From positions 3,504,001 to 3,568,000 of the forward strand of contig NZ_CP093299.1 in assembly GCF_024362805.1 (NCBI RefSeq): a stretch of 64,000 nt of DNA, written 5' to 3'. Both the position numbers and the translations under genes were made by a program. Positions 16,388 to 26,113 of this stretch are shown here, piece by piece (positions within the stretch are counted from its first letter, which is position 1; every line of letters starts with the position of its first letter). Below the pieces are notes generated by a model. It was not told the DNA's origin. It worked only from the letters and a program-made list of their open reading frames with translations, and made no database searches. Source of the stretch: Salipaludibacillus sp. LMS25. Lineage in GTDB: Bacteria; Bacillota; Bacilli; Bacillales; Salisediminibacteriaceae.

Positions 16388-17527
16388 ATGAAAAAGCGTT
16401 TTATGATGCTAGTGTCTTCTGTACTAGCTGCAGGTGCTATTTTAGCTGGCTGTGGCGAAGGGAATGATGACACAACTCCAGTTAATGACGGAGCCGATAA
16501 TGGTAATGAAGTAACTGAAAATGACGGTAATAACGAAGCTGCGGGCGATGGTGAAGGCTTTTCCGCTAAAATGGTTACTGACGTTGGAGGTGTTGATGAC
16601 CGTTCATTTAACGAATCAGCATGGGCAGGGTTAACGATGTTTGGTAATGACTATTCAGATGCAGATGTTGATTACATTCAATCTAGTGATGCTTCTGATT
16701 ATGCGCCTAACTTAAATCGACTTGCTAGAGAAGGTACTGATTTATCATTTGCAATTGGATTTCTAATGCTTGATGATATTCGCACGGTTGCAGAACAGAA
16801 CCCTGAACAAAATTTTGCTCTTGTCGATGATGTTGTAAGAGATGACAATGATGAACTAGTAGAAAATATCGCCAACTTGACTTTTGCAGAACACGAAGGT
16901 TCTTTCTTAGTAGGTGTTGTTGCTGCTATGCATACTGAAACTGACCATATTGGTTTTATCGGTGGCGTGGAAAGCCCACTTATTAAAAAATTCGAAAGCG
17001 GCTTTAAAGCTGGTGTAAAATATGTAAACCCTGATATTGAAATTTCTGTTCAATATGCACAAGATTTCAATGATGCTTCCCGCGGTCAGCAAATCGCAGA
17101 TACGATGTACGGCAATGGTGCTGATATTATTTATCATGCTGCTGGTGGCACTGGAAATGGCTTGTTTACGGAAGCAATTGATCGCGCTCAAAACGGAGAA
17201 AATGTCTGGGCGATTGGTGTTGACCAAGATCAAGCTTTAACAGAAGGTGAATGGGCTGAAGGAAACGTTATTTTAACGTCAATGGTTAAACGTGTAGATC
17301 AAGCCGTATATCAAGTAGCTGAAGATACAATGGAAGGCAATTTCCCTGGTGGAAAAGTGCTAGAGTTTGGTTTAGAAGATGACGGTGTTGGTATTGCAGA
17401 AACACGTGATAATGTTTCAGATGAAGCGATTGAAGCCGTTGAAGAGTATGAAGCAATGATTTTAAACGGTGAAATTGATGTCCCTAAAACTGATGAAGAA
17501 TATGAGGAGTTTGAAGATTCTCTTTAA
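16388..17527 (+). CDS. nupN: BMP-family nucleoside-binding lipoprotein of an ABC importer
   Basis: A 379-residue substrate-binding lipoprotein starting at ATG 16388. The lipobox ILAGC gives Cys22 as the mature N-terminus, followed by an acidic Asn/Asp/Glu-rich linker to about residue 55. The Bmp/Med fold signature TDVGGVDDRSFNESAWAGL and the hinge residues (HAAGGTGNGLF, WAIGVDQDQ) are present. In Bacillus subtilis the related NupN binds guanosine for NupOPQ, and ATPase and two permease genes follow here on the same strand. The neighbouring genes support a purine nucleoside role; other nucleosides remain possible. A strong terminator lies just after the gene. Confidence 0.87.
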   Translation: MKKRFMMLVSSVLAAGAILAGCGEGNDDTTPVNDGADNGNEVTENDGNNEAAGDGEGFSAKMVTDVGGVDDRSFNESAWAGLTMFGNDYSDADVDYIQSSDASDYAPNLNRLAREGTDLSFAIGFLMLDDIRTVAEQNPEQNFALVDDVVRDDNDELVENIANLTFAEHEGSFLVGVVAAMHTETDHIGFIGGVESPLIKKFESGFKAGVKYVNPDIEISVQYAQDFNDASRGQQIADTMYGNGADIIYHAAGGTGNGLFTEAIDRAQNGENVWAIGVDQDQALTEGEWAEGNVILTSMVKRVDQAVYQVAEDTMEGNFPGGKVLEFGLEDDGVGIAETRDNVSDEAIEAVEEYEAMILNGEIDVPKTDEEYEEFEDSL

Positions 17528-17568
17528 TTAAACATTTTTAGTACGTATGAATAAATAATAAGGCACGA

Positions 17569-17600
17569 CAAAGGCTAGTCTTGTACTAGCCTTTGTTCAT
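17569..17600 (+). terminator. Terminator between nupN and nupO
   Basis: CAAAGGCTAGT / ACTAGCCTTTG with a 5-base loop, followed by a weak T-tract (TTCATATACTTTT). It would end or attenuate the nupN message, giving more binding protein than transporter. Confidence 0.75.
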
Positions 17601-18025
17601 ATACTTTTATTTTCATGAACCTCAAAATACGCCAATAGACATGACATAACTTCCTTCTTTGAAGATGACCGTGTCTATACTAAAGGGTTGAATATGACAT
17701 TTTATCCTAGTTTATGCTAGCAATTATCATTACCATTTGGGATTATCTCTTTATTTTTTTACATAGCCGAACATCATTATGAAGCCTTTTATTTAGTATT
17801 AACGCTTCTAGTGAATGGGTGTGCTGATAAATAGCGTTAACTAGAATAAATGTTATTGATACTGAACTGGCGTGTGAGAGTAAAGTGAAATGCCATTAAG
17901 TAAGAGAAGACCTGTCAAATAGTATCTTCACAGTTATACTTTAACCGAGTGTCCATGTTAGCTGTAGATAAGGTGATAGATAACTTCGCCAGGTTTTTCT
18001 TATGAGTCCGATAGGAGTGTTTATA
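17601..18025. other. Intergenic stretch between nupN and nupO
   Basis: About 425 bases, AT-rich, with no gene recognised. The distance leaves room for a second promoter for nupOPQ; no clear -35/-10 pair was picked out. Confidence 0.4.
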
Positions 18026-19555
18026 TTGGAATACGTAATTGAAATGAATAATATAAGGAAAGAATTTCCCGGTATCGTTGCGAATGATAATATTACACTA
18101 CAAGTGAAGCAAGGTGAAATTCATGCATTGTTAGGTGAAAACGGGGCAGGTAAGTCCACATTGATGAATGTCTTGTTTGGTTTGTACCAGCCGGAAAAAG
18201 GTGACATTAAAGTGCGTGGAGAAAAGGTGAACATTACTGACCCTAATGTAGCGAATGACTTAGGAATTGGTATGGTTCATCAACATTTCATGCTCGTACA
18301 AAATTTTACCGTTACTGAAAATATTATTCTTGGGAGCGAGCCAGTAAAAAGGGGTAAGATTGATCATCGCAAAGCTGCGAAAGATGTTGCAGATATTTCG
18401 GATCAATATGGGCTTCGCGTTGATCCTAATGCCAAAATTGAAAATATCTCTGTAGGCATGCAGCAAAGGGTAGAAATACTAAAGACCTTGTATCGAGGGG
18501 CGGATATTCTAATCTTCGATGAACCTACAGCAGCATTAACCCCTCAAGAGATTAAAGAACTTATTCAAATTATGAAGAATCTTATTAAAGAAGGAAAGTC
18601 CATCATTCTCATTACTCATAAACTAAAAGAAATTATGCAAGTGTGTGACCGTTGTACGGTTATCCGTCGTGGTAAAGGGATTGGTACCGTAAACGTGGCT
18701 GATTCTACTGAAAATAGCTTAGCTGAAATGATGGTAGGGCGAGAAGTCACATTTGCTGTAGATAAAACAGATGCTTCTCCAAAAGAGGTTGTTTTGTCAG
18801 TAAAAGATTTACATGTGCAAGATAGTAGAGGCGTGGATATGGTTAACGGCTTAAATCTGGACGTGCGTGCAGGGGAAATCATAGGGGTAGCTGGCGTGGA
18901 AGGGAATGGTCAGTCTGAACTGATTGAAGCGATTACAGGCCTAAACGTCCCTAAAGAAGGAACGATCCACCTTTCTGGAAAAGATATTACATCGTATAAG
19001 CCACGTAAAGTAACAGAGTCTGGTATCGGGCATATTCCGCAAGATCGTCATAAACATGGACTCGTACTTGACTTTACTGTAGGGGAAAATATTTTATTAC
19101 AAACGTATTATCAAAAACCATATACATCTAATGGTATTTTAAATTATCCTAAGATGTATGAAAAGGCACGCCAATTAATTGAAGAGTATGATGTTAGAAC
19201 GCCGAATGAACGAACATTAGCAAGAGCACTTTCTGGAGGAAACCAGCAAAAAGCTATTATTGCTCGGGAAGTGGATAGGTCGCCTGATCTCTTAATTGCA
19301 GCCCAGCCTACACGGGGACTTGATGTAGGTGCAATCGAATTCATTCACAAGAAGCTAGTGGAAGAGAGAGATAAAGGTCGTGCGGTTTTATTAGTCTCTC
19401 TTGAGCTTGATGAAGTATTGAATCTCAGTGATCGTATCGCCGTCATTTATGAAGGTGAGATTGTTGCTCTAGTGGATGCAAAGTCCACAAATGAGAAGGA
19501 ATTAGGGCTACTTATGGCCGGCGGTAAAAAGGAAGCAGGTGAGCCACAGTCATGA
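18026..19555 (+). CDS. nupO: Nucleoside ABC transporter, duplicated ATP-binding protein
   Basis: A tandem ABC ATPase of 509 residues energising nucleoside uptake. The first half has Walker A GENGAGKST and Walker B ILIFDEPTAAL with a signature-like VGMQQRVEI; the second half has a degenerate P-loop GVEGNGQSE, signature LSGGNQQKA and LLIAAQPTRGLD. This asymmetric pattern is typical of the YufO/RbsA-like class. The TTG at 18026 is preferred because TAGGAGTG lies 6 bases upstream and the protein then starts MEYVIEM; an in-frame ATG at 18002 has none. The stop overlaps the next gene by 4 bases. Confidence 0.92.
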   Translation: MEYVIEMNNIRKEFPGIVANDNITLQVKQGEIHALLGENGAGKSTLMNVLFGLYQPEKGDIKVRGEKVNITDPNVANDLGIGMVHQHFMLVQNFTVTENIILGSEPVKRGKIDHRKAAKDVADISDQYGLRVDPNAKIENISVGMQQRVEILKTLYRGADILIFDEPTAALTPQEIKELIQIMKNLIKEGKSIILITHKLKEIMQVCDRCTVIRRGKGIGTVNVADSTENSLAEMMVGREVTFAVDKTDASPKEVVLSVKDLHVQDSRGVDMVNGLNLDVRAGEIIGVAGVEGNGQSELIEAITGLNVPKEGTIHLSGKDITSYKPRKVTESGIGHIPQDRHKHGLVLDFTVGENILLQTYYQKPYTSNGILNYPKMYEKARQLIEEYDVRTPNERTLARALSGGNQQKAIIAREVDRSPDLLIAAQPTRGLDVGAIEFIHKKLVEERDKGRAVLLVSLELDEVLNLSDRIAVIYEGEIVALVDAKSTNEKELGLLMAGGKKEAGEPQS

Positions 19556-20616
19556 CCAATGCGATAAAAAGTAAATTATTTGGATTAGTCATTCCTCTTA
19601 TAGCCATTGGATTTGGTTTTCTGGCAGGAGCCGTCATTATGCTCGTTAGTGGCAACAATCCAATTGATGGTTATGTAGCACTTTTTCAAGGTGTCTTCGG
19701 AGATGCCTATTACTTTGGAGAAACATTACAGCGAATGACCCCGCTTATTTTTTCTGGGCTGGCGGTAGCTTTTGCTTTTAGAACAGGTTTGTTAAATATC
19801 GGGGTAGAAGGTCAGCTGATTGTAGGTTGGTTTACGTCAGTGTTTGTAGGAATTACGGTAGAGGCTCCTATGGCTATCCACCTTCCGCTCTCTTTATTAG
19901 CAGGTGCTCTTGCGGGTGCACTGTGGGGCTTTGTTCCAGGACTTCTGAAAGCACGTTTCCAAGTTCATGAAGTTATCGTAACGATTATGATGAACTATAT
20001 TGCCATGCATGTTGTAAACCATTTTATAAGACATTTTATGCTGGAGTCTGGTCAAAGGACAGCGTTTATTCATAACTCCGCGTCGCTTTCTTCCGATTAT
20101 TTAGCTGCTCTAACGAACTTTTCACGGCTACATTGGGGATTCGTTATCGCTATAGGTGCATGCGTTTTAATGTGGTTTTTACTTTGGAAAACAAAAAAAG
20201 GGTTTGAACTTCGCTCTGTTGGGTACAATCAACATGCCTCATCCTATGCAGGAATGAATGTGAACTTTAATATCATCTTATCAATGTCTGTGTCAGGTGC
20301 ATTCGCTGGGATAGGTGGTGCAATGCTGGGGCTTGGAACATACAATTATGCGAATATACTCCCCTCCTTTACTAATTACGGATTTGACGGAATAGCTGTC
20401 GCGTTGTTAGGCGCTAGCTCTTCAGTCGGTATCTTTCTTTCGGCCTTCCTTTTTGGTGGTTTAAAAGAAGGTGCAAACAATATGCAAGGACAAGCTGGTG
20501 TGGCGCCAGAACTTGTGGAGATTATTATTGCGCTCATTATTTTCTTCGTAGCTTCAAGCTATTTAATTCGTTGGATCTATAGTCGATTTCAAAGCAGTAA
20601 GAAGGAGGGGAAATAA
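19552..20616 (+). CDS. nupP: Nucleoside ABC transporter permease
   Basis: 354 residues, eight to ten predicted membrane helices, BPD_transp_2 family. The conserved segment FRTGLLNIGVEGQL near residue 75 and SVSGAFAGIGGAMLGL near residue 245 identify the branched-chain/nucleoside permease class. It starts by ATGA overlap with the ATPase gene, ends immediately before the second permease, and forms the membrane channel together with it. Confidence 0.9.
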   Translation: MTNAIKSKLFGLVIPLIAIGFGFLAGAVIMLVSGNNPIDGYVALFQGVFGDAYYFGETLQRMTPLIFSGLAVAFAFRTGLLNIGVEGQLIVGWFTSVFVGITVEAPMAIHLPLSLLAGALAGALWGFVPGLLKARFQVHEVIVTIMMNYIAMHVVNHFIRHFMLESGQRTAFIHNSASLSSDYLAALTNFSRLHWGFVIAIGACVLMWFLLWKTKKGFELRSVGYNQHASSYAGMNVNFNIILSMSVSGAFAGIGGAMLGLGTYNYANILPSFTNYGFDGIAVALLGASSSVGIFLSAFLFGGLKEGANNMQGQAGVAPELVEIIIALIIFFVASSYLIRWIYSRFQSSKKEGK

Positions 20617-21582
20617 ATGGATCAATTTTTATTAATCCTGTATACGATTGTACCAGCTGCGTTAATAGCAGCTACCCCTTTACTTCTAACAGCGCTAGGC
20701 GGGTTGTTCAGTGAACGATCAGGAATCGTCAACATCGGTCTCGAAGGCCTAATGGTTATGGGGGCGTTCGCAGGAATTGTGGGTACTCTCTATTTCGAAT
20801 CTCTCGGTTTAGGGGCAGCCTCACCATGGCTCGGGATAATTGTGGCCATTGTTTTAGGCACCATCTTTTCACTTTTTCATGCCGTCGCTTCTATTACATT
20901 TAAAGCAGACCAAATAGTAAGTGGTGTGGCCTTAAATTTTCTTGCTGTCGGCTTGACCGTTTTCATCGTAAGAGAAGTTTTTGAACGAGGTCAAACTGAT
21001 ACGATATCAGCTCGTATCTTTAGAACGAATGTCCCTATATTGAGTGATATCCCAATTATCGGGCCGATGTTCTTTTCAAGAATATTCGCTACGACATATA
21101 TTGCCTTTATTTTGGCGGTCATCGTTTGGTATGTCGTATTTAAAACACCATTTGGATTAAGGCTTCGCTCAGTTGGAGAACATCCTATGGCTGCCGATAC
21201 GATGGGGATTAAGGTTAATCGAATGCGCTATATTGGTGTCATGCTCAGTGGTGCTTTCGGTGGTATGGGTGGTGCTGTATATGCCATTACAACTGCTGGA
21301 AACTTTGCTGGTGGCACGATTGTGGGCCAAGGATTTATGGCATTAGCAGCGCTTATATTTGGGAAATGGCATCCCTTAGGTGCTATGGGCGCAGCTATCT
21401 TTTTCGGTTTTGCTCAAGCATTAAGTATATCTGCTCAACAAATACCGGGATTGGCAAATGTACCCCAAGTGTACATGCTCATTTTACCTTACGTATTAAC
21501 CATTCTTGCTCTTGCAGGGTTTGTAGGTAAATCAGAAGGACCAAAAGCATTGAGTCAACCTTACGAAAAGGGCAGCAGGTAA
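20617..21582 (+). CDS. nupQ: Nucleoside ABC transporter permease
   Basis: 321 residues, BPD_transp_2 family, with SERSGIVNIGLEGLMVMGAF near residue 32 and MLSGAFGGMGGAVYAI near residue 210, the pair of permease motifs also seen in the preceding gene. It starts one base after that gene's stop, behind AAGGAGGGGAAATA. It is the last gene of the operon, followed by a terminator. Intact length. Confidence 0.9.
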   Translation: MDQFLLILYTIVPAALIAATPLLLTALGGLFSERSGIVNIGLEGLMVMGAFAGIVGTLYFESLGLGAASPWLGIIVAIVLGTIFSLFHAVASITFKADQIVSGVALNFLAVGLTVFIVREVFERGQTDTISARIFRTNVPILSDIPIIGPMFFSRIFATTYIAFILAVIVWYVVFKTPFGLRLRSVGEHPMAADTMGIKVNRMRYIGVMLSGAFGGMGGAVYAITTAGNFAGGTIVGQGFMALAALIFGKWHPLGAMGAAIFFGFAQALSISAQQIPGLANVPQVYMLILPYVLTILALAGFVGKSEGPKALSQPYEKGSR

Positions 21583-21597
21583 ATGGATAGTTAAAGT

Positions 21598-21647
21598 AAC
21601 AGAGTGTACTGAAGTGATTTTATATGCTTCATGGACACTCTGTTTTT
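21598..21647 (+). terminator. Terminator of the nucleoside transporter operon
   Basis: AACAGAGTGT / ACACTCTGTT outer stem, with GAAG/CTTC inside, followed by TTTTTT. Confidence 0.88.
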
Positions 21648-22302
21648 TGATGAAAGAATCACAAATATGTCTTTAGTCCTGTTTTTTAGATAAGGGTAAC
21701 ATAACGTGGAAAGCATCAAATCGGCATTAAACCTCTTAAAAGAGCCATACTAAAAGCTAGAGAAGTGGTTTATCCGTCTGAAAAGTGTCATACTACCTTG
21801 ATTTAGTAGGGAGAAAAGCTAACAGAATCAGACATACACATCGAGTTGTAGGACTATTATAGTGTTTGTGAGGAAATTAATATTTCTCCTTTCTTCTTCC
21901 TTCAAGGTCTTTTATACTATTATTATGTTGAAAAACAAATTATACTAACTTAAATATGATAAAAGATACATTATTATCGTATGATAAATGGGTTGGATGC
22001 GAAAAAACAGGGTATATTTTGGCTGATATAAGATAATAACCGTGACTTTAGTAATGTTTTTTCTTGCATCCATATACGAGCAATGTAGCTGTTAATGATG
22101 AATACCGTCATTAAGGTTAGTTAGAAGTTACCTAAGTCAGCGTTAAGGTTAGTCTTCGGGTTATGAATGATGATCAAAAGTAATGCCTTTAAATTATGAA
22201 GCTAGAAAACGAGGCTGTGTTAATAATTATCAATGAGTCAAGAATATGGTGAAACATGTTATCGTCAGGGATATCTTCAAGAAGAAAGGTGAGTGAAGTT
22301 TT
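21648..22302. other. Long intergenic stretch without a recognised gene
   Basis: About 650 bases, AT-rich with stops in all frames. No riboswitch, terminator or conserved coding frame was recognised. It should contain the promoter of the CheX gene. Confidence 0.4.
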
Positions 22303-22767
22303 GTGAACGTTAATCACATCAATGCGGTGTGCCGCGCAGCAAAATCAATTATGAGCAGCCATTTTGGCATAGATATAAGTCCGAATAAACCGACAGCTGG
22401 TCAAGGGGTAGTACCTTCAGATGATGTTTCCGTTGTGTTAGGGGTTCATGGCGAATTATCAGGTCAAATTATTTGTACACTTGGTATTGAGACAGCTAAA
22501 AAGATAGTAGGAACGATGATGGGTGGCATGACGATTGAGGCCATTGATGATATTGGCTGGAGTGCCATTCAAGAATTCGGTAATTGGATTGCAGGTTCAA
22601 CTGCTACAGAATTGTCCAAGGAAGACTGTATTATTGATGTCACCCCTCCTGTGGTTAATGATGGACCTTCCACATATCGATCAACAAAAACATTTATAAG
22701 TATACCTATGGACAGCTCAATAGGAAAAATAAAAATCCACATTTCATTATCTGAAATGGCAAGTTAA
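22303..22767 (+). CDS. Stand-alone CheX-type protein
   Basis: 154 residues matching the CheC/CheX fold: the core motif IGWSAIQEFGNWIAGSTATEL corresponds to the E..N..G catalytic helix of CheX phosphatases, and LSGQIICTLGIETAKKIVGTMMGG matches the first half. CheX dephosphorylates CheY-P, but stand-alone CheX domains also act with other response regulators. No chemotaxis gene is adjacent. The GTG start at 22303 follows AAAGGTGAG. A terminator follows 48 bases after the stop, so the gene is monocistronic. Confidence 0.8.
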   Translation: MNVNHINAVCRAAKSIMSSHFGIDISPNKPTAGQGVVPSDDVSVVLGVHGELSGQIICTLGIETAKKIVGTMMGGMTIEAIDDIGWSAIQEFGNWIAGSTATELSKEDCIIDVTPPVVNDGPSTYRSTKTFISIPMDSSIGKIKIHISLSEMAS

Positions 22768-22815
22768 AGGACTAAAATCTTGAAGATAAGATATAACTAA
22801 TCTAAATGATAAAAG

Positions 22816-22847
22816 AAGATTCCACTTATCAACTGGAATCTTTTTTT
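22816..22847 (+). terminator. Rho-independent terminator after the CheX gene
   Basis: AGATTCCA / TGGAATCT stem with seven T. It rules out the overlapping AT-rich open frame at 22806-23081 as a gene. Confidence 0.88.
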
Positions 22848-23058
22848 GATTATCACGTTATATCATTTTTAAAATTTTCGATTCAAGTAAGGATTCTACC
22901 GGCAGTGTTTTGCTCTAAAGACGAACAATCAAATATAAACGTTGTGTCTATCACTGTTTTAATTTTTTGCAGTTATTGCATCTTTGATGAAAATCCATTA
23001 GATTTAATTAAAGTTTGCATCATTGAAAGAAAATCAGGCCGAGAAAGGATGAAAACGA

Positions 23059-24594
23059 ATGGATCCGTTAGATATGTCTAAATTTGAAACGAGAATTGTT
23101 GTGAGAACGATTAAGCGTGATGATATAGAAAACATTATACAATTGTCGAAAATGTCTTTTCCAAATATGGAACCGTGGAAACGCTCACATTTAATGAGTC
23201 ATCTTGAGATGTTTCCTGAAGGTCAATTTTGTGTAGAAATAGAAGGACAAATTATCGGCTCCTGCTCCAGCCTGATCATCAATTTCGATGAATATGATGA
23301 TCAGCATACGTGGGATGAAATAACTGATGATGGTTACATTACTAATCATGATCCGGATGGCTATAATTTATATGGCATCGAAGTGGCTGTTCATCCTGAT
23401 TTTCGCAGAATGAAGATTGGCCGTAGACTCTATGAGGCAAGAAAAGAGCTAGCAAGAGAAATGAATTTAAAGAGTATTATTATTGGAGGAAGAATTCCTA
23501 ATTACCGTAAACACGCTCAAGATTTAACACCACGGCAGTATGTAGAAGAAGTCATACATCATAATATTTATGACCCTGTATTAACTTTTCAGATAATGAA
23601 TGGTTTTACATTGAAACGAATTAATCGAAATTATCTTATAGATGATAAAGCGTCAATGGAATATGCCACACTTATGGAGTGGAATAATGTTGATTATAGA
23701 CCGACAACAAAGCGGCATTTCAGGACATCTTTTCCTGTTAGAATTTGTGCGATTCAATATATGATGAAAAAAATTAATTCATTTGAAGAATTTGCACAGC
23801 AATGTGACTATTACGCTGACGTCGGGGCTAGTTATACATCAGATTTTGTAGTTTTTCCAGAGATATTCACGACGCAACTTTTATCCTTCATGGAGGAAAA
23901 AAGTGCCAGTCAAGCTATTAGACGGTTGACTGAGTTCACTGAAGATTACATTAATTTATTCAATAATTTGGCAATAAAATATAATGTTAATATAATAGGT
24001 GGTTCGCATTTTGTGGAAGAGGACGGCAAAATTTTTAACATAGCTTATTTATTTCGACGAGACGGTACGATTGAAAAACAATACAAGATTCACATCACGC
24101 CAAATGAACGAAAATTTTGGGGGATTCACGGTGGCGACAAAGTTGAGGTGTTTGATACTGACTGTGGTAAAATAGCTATTCAGATTTGTTATGATATTGA
24201 ATTTCCAGAGCTTGCAAGGATAGCGACTGAAAAAGGAGCAAACATCATCTTTACACCATTTTGTACAGATGAAAGGCAAGGCTATTTGCGTGTGAGATAT
24301 TGTGCACAAGCGAGAGCAGTAGAAAATCAAGTGTATACGATGATCGCAGGAACTGTTGGCAATCTCACTCACGTAGAAAATATGGACATTCAATATGCTC
24401 AATCTGGTATTTTTACTCCGTCAGATTTTGCGTTTCCTAGGGACGGGATTGTAGGAGAATGTCATCCGAACATCGAAACAGTCGTTGTAGGAGATGTGGA
24501 TCTAGAATTACTTCGACGCCATCGTAAATCAGGGAACGTGACACAATGGCGTGATCGAAGAAAAGATTTGTATAGAGTAGAGTATGACTGTTAA
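23059..24594 (+). CDS. yhcX: GNAT acetyltransferase-nitrilase fusion protein
   Basis: The 511-residue protein joins a GNAT domain (about residues 12-210; IEVAVHPDFRRMKIGRRLYEA is the acetyl-CoA loop) to a carbon-nitrogen hydrolase domain (about 228-500). The nitrilase catalytic triad is visible: Glu in VVFPEIFT, Lys in QYKIHITPNE and Cys in IQICYDIEFPE. This arrangement is that of Bacillus subtilis YhcX, an amidohydrolase whose substrate is not firmly known. The ATG at 23059 follows AAAGGATG. It is a single gene closed by a terminator. Confidence 0.9.
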   Translation: MDPLDMSKFETRIVVRTIKRDDIENIIQLSKMSFPNMEPWKRSHLMSHLEMFPEGQFCVEIEGQIIGSCSSLIINFDEYDDQHTWDEITDDGYITNHDPDGYNLYGIEVAVHPDFRRMKIGRRLYEARKELAREMNLKSIIIGGRIPNYRKHAQDLTPRQYVEEVIHHNIYDPVLTFQIMNGFTLKRINRNYLIDDKASMEYATLMEWNNVDYRPTTKRHFRTSFPVRICAIQYMMKKINSFEEFAQQCDYYADVGASYTSDFVVFPEIFTTQLLSFMEEKSASQAIRRLTEFTEDYINLFNNLAIKYNVNIIGGSHFVEEDGKIFNIAYLFRRDGTIEKQYKIHITPNERKFWGIHGGDKVEVFDTDCGKIAIQICYDIEFPELARIATEKGANIIFTPFCTDERQGYLRVRYCAQARAVENQVYTMIAGTVGNLTHVENMDIQYAQSGIFTPSDFAFPRDGIVGECHPNIETVVVGDVDLELLRRHRKSGNVTQWRDRRKDLYRVEYDC

Positions 24595-24604
24595 GTTGAA
24601 ACAA

Positions 24605-24648
24605 AGAGGTCTGGCTGACACACATGGCTGTTAGTCAGACCTTTTTAT
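24605..24648 (+). terminator. Rho-independent terminator after yhcX
   Basis: AGGTCTGGCTGAC pairs with GTTAGTCAGACCT (two G-U pairs), followed by TTTTTA. Confidence 0.85.
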
Positions 24649-24702
24649 TTGAATAGTTTCCCTAACTAAAAATACATGCGTTATGTTATGTGGAAGGTTC
24701 GT

Positions 24703-24854
24703 TTTATCCCACTCTTAAGGGTCAGTAAAACCCCCACCTCAAAACTTAAGAAGATCGAAAAGGTGAGGTGGGGGATAAACAGCCCCTAAAGGTCCCATAA
24801 GTTAAACGAACAATCAGTGGGGATGAAGGAAAACTCCCACTGATTGAAGCTTAG
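24703..24854 (+). repeat. Two-hairpin dispersed repeat, copy D, cut by IS3
   Basis: Begins TTTATCCCACTCTTAAGGG and has both hairpins. Its 3' end stops at GAAGCTTAG where the IS3 element starts; the missing CTTTAT is found directly after the IS at 26236-26241. The intact repeat therefore existed before the IS3 insertion. Confidence 0.93.
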
Positions 24855-24938
24855 TGATGTTAGTCTAAATAACGGACACGGTAAATTGGGGGGAAATCAC
24901 GTATAATGATAACTAACAATTTAACGGGAGTGTCCAAG

Positions 24939-25223
24939 ATGAGAAAAACATATGATAAAGAGTTCAAATTACAAGCCGTTCAGATGGTTAAGGATGGCAA
25001 ACGCATTGCAGAAGTGGCTCGTGAGCTAGATCTGGCAGAACAGACGCTGCATAACTGGGTAAAGAAATATGATCAAAACAAAGCATCTGCTTTCGTAGGC
25101 AGCGGGAATTTAAGTCCTGAAGATAAGGCAAAGCGAGACTCTCAAAAGCGAATTCGAGACTTAGAAGAGGAAAACGCCATCTTAAAAAAGGCTATGGGCA
25201 TCTTCGCAAAAGACCAGAAATAA
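24939..25223 (+). CDS. IS3-family transposase OrfA
   Basis: 94 residues from the ATG at 24939 (GGGAGTG upstream). An HTH_Tnp_1 domain (TYDKEFKLQAVQMVKDGKR, RELDLAEQTLHNWVKKY) is followed by a leucine-zipper-like coiled coil (RDLEEENAILKKAMGI). The heptamer A_AAA_AAG at 25184-25190 lies in codons LKK; a -1 slip there gives GYGHLRKRPEIIYHF and joins OrfB, the usual route to the OrfAB transposase. Confidence 0.92.
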   Translation: MRKTYDKEFKLQAVQMVKDGKRIAEVARELDLAEQTLHNWVKKYDQNKASAFVGSGNLSPEDKAKRDSQKRIRDLEEENAILKKAMGIFAKDQK

Positions 25224-25270
25224 TCTATCACTTTATTAAACAGCACCGACACGAATACCGTGTAGCGAAG

Positions 25271-26104
25271 ATGTGCCAAGTATTAGGTGTATCCAAAAGT
25301 GGGTATTATGCTTGGTTGAAGAGACCTAAGAGTGACCAACGTAAACGACGAGAAAAGTTAACAGCGCGTATAAAAAGAGTTCATTTAGAGTCACGTCAAA
25401 CTTACGGCAGCCCTAAAATCACAAAAGTGTTACACAATGAAGGACTAAACGTGTCTCAAAAAACAGTCACACGTATCATGAAAGACCATCACATTCGCTC
25501 TAAGACAATTAAAAAGTACAAAGCCACAACCAATTCTAAACACACCTTACCTGTTTATCCGAATCTCTTAAACCAAGACTTTCATGTCGAGCGTCCGGGC
25601 CAAGTGTGGGTAGCTGATATCACATATATTTGGACAAGTGAAGGGTGGTTGTACTTAGCCTCGGTGATGGACCTTTATTCAAGGCGTATTATTGGGTGGG
25701 AGATGGCTGAACGCATGAGGAAGGAGCTTGTCGTAACAGCTCTAAAGCGAGCGATGGTGACACAACGACCTAAAGAAGGTCTTATTCACCATTCCGACCG
25801 AGGTAGCCAATACGCTTCAAATGACTATCAAAGGTTGTTGCGTAAAAACGGCATCACACCTAGTATGAGTAGGAAAGGAAACTGTTACGACAACGCTTGT
25901 ATAGAATCATTTCATGGTGTTATAAAAAGAGAACTTGTCTTTCATGAAACTTATAAGACAAGACATCAAGCAAAAAAGAGTATCTTTGACTATATCGTGA
26001 GTTTTTATAATTACAAACGCATTCATTCAACGAATGGTTATCTGTCGCCAATTGCTTACGAAAAAAAGTATAACGAACACTCAAAAACACGTCATGCTAT
26101 GTAG
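25271..26104 (+). CDS. IS3-family transposase OrfB (DDE integrase)
   Basis: 277 residues from an internal ATG; the frame is open back to the slippery site at 25190, so the fusion product is longer. An HTH_21 segment (RQTYGSPKITKVLHNEGLNV) precedes the rve integrase core with catalytic Asp in WVADITYIW, Asp in IHHSDRGSQY and Glu in ACIESFHGVIK. The frame is intact and a 20-bp perfect hairpin lies 9 bases after the stop. Confidence 0.93.
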   Translation: MCQVLGVSKSGYYAWLKRPKSDQRKRREKLTARIKRVHLESRQTYGSPKITKVLHNEGLNVSQKTVTRIMKDHHIRSKTIKKYKATTNSKHTLPVYPNLLNQDFHVERPGQVWVADITYIWTSEGWLYLASVMDLYSRRIIGWEMAERMRKELVVTALKRAMVTQRPKEGLIHHSDRGSQYASNDYQRLLRKNGITPSMSRKGNCYDNACIESFHGVIKRELVFHETYKTRHQAKKSIFDYIVSFYNYKRIHSTNGYLSPIAYEKKYNEHSKTRHAM

Positions 26105-26113
26105 ACCATTTAC

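Noticed and set aside
22806..23081. Plus-strand 91-codon open frame
   Set aside because: It runs through a strong terminator (22816-22847), has no ribosome binding site and shows AT-driven composition; it overlaps the start of yhcX.
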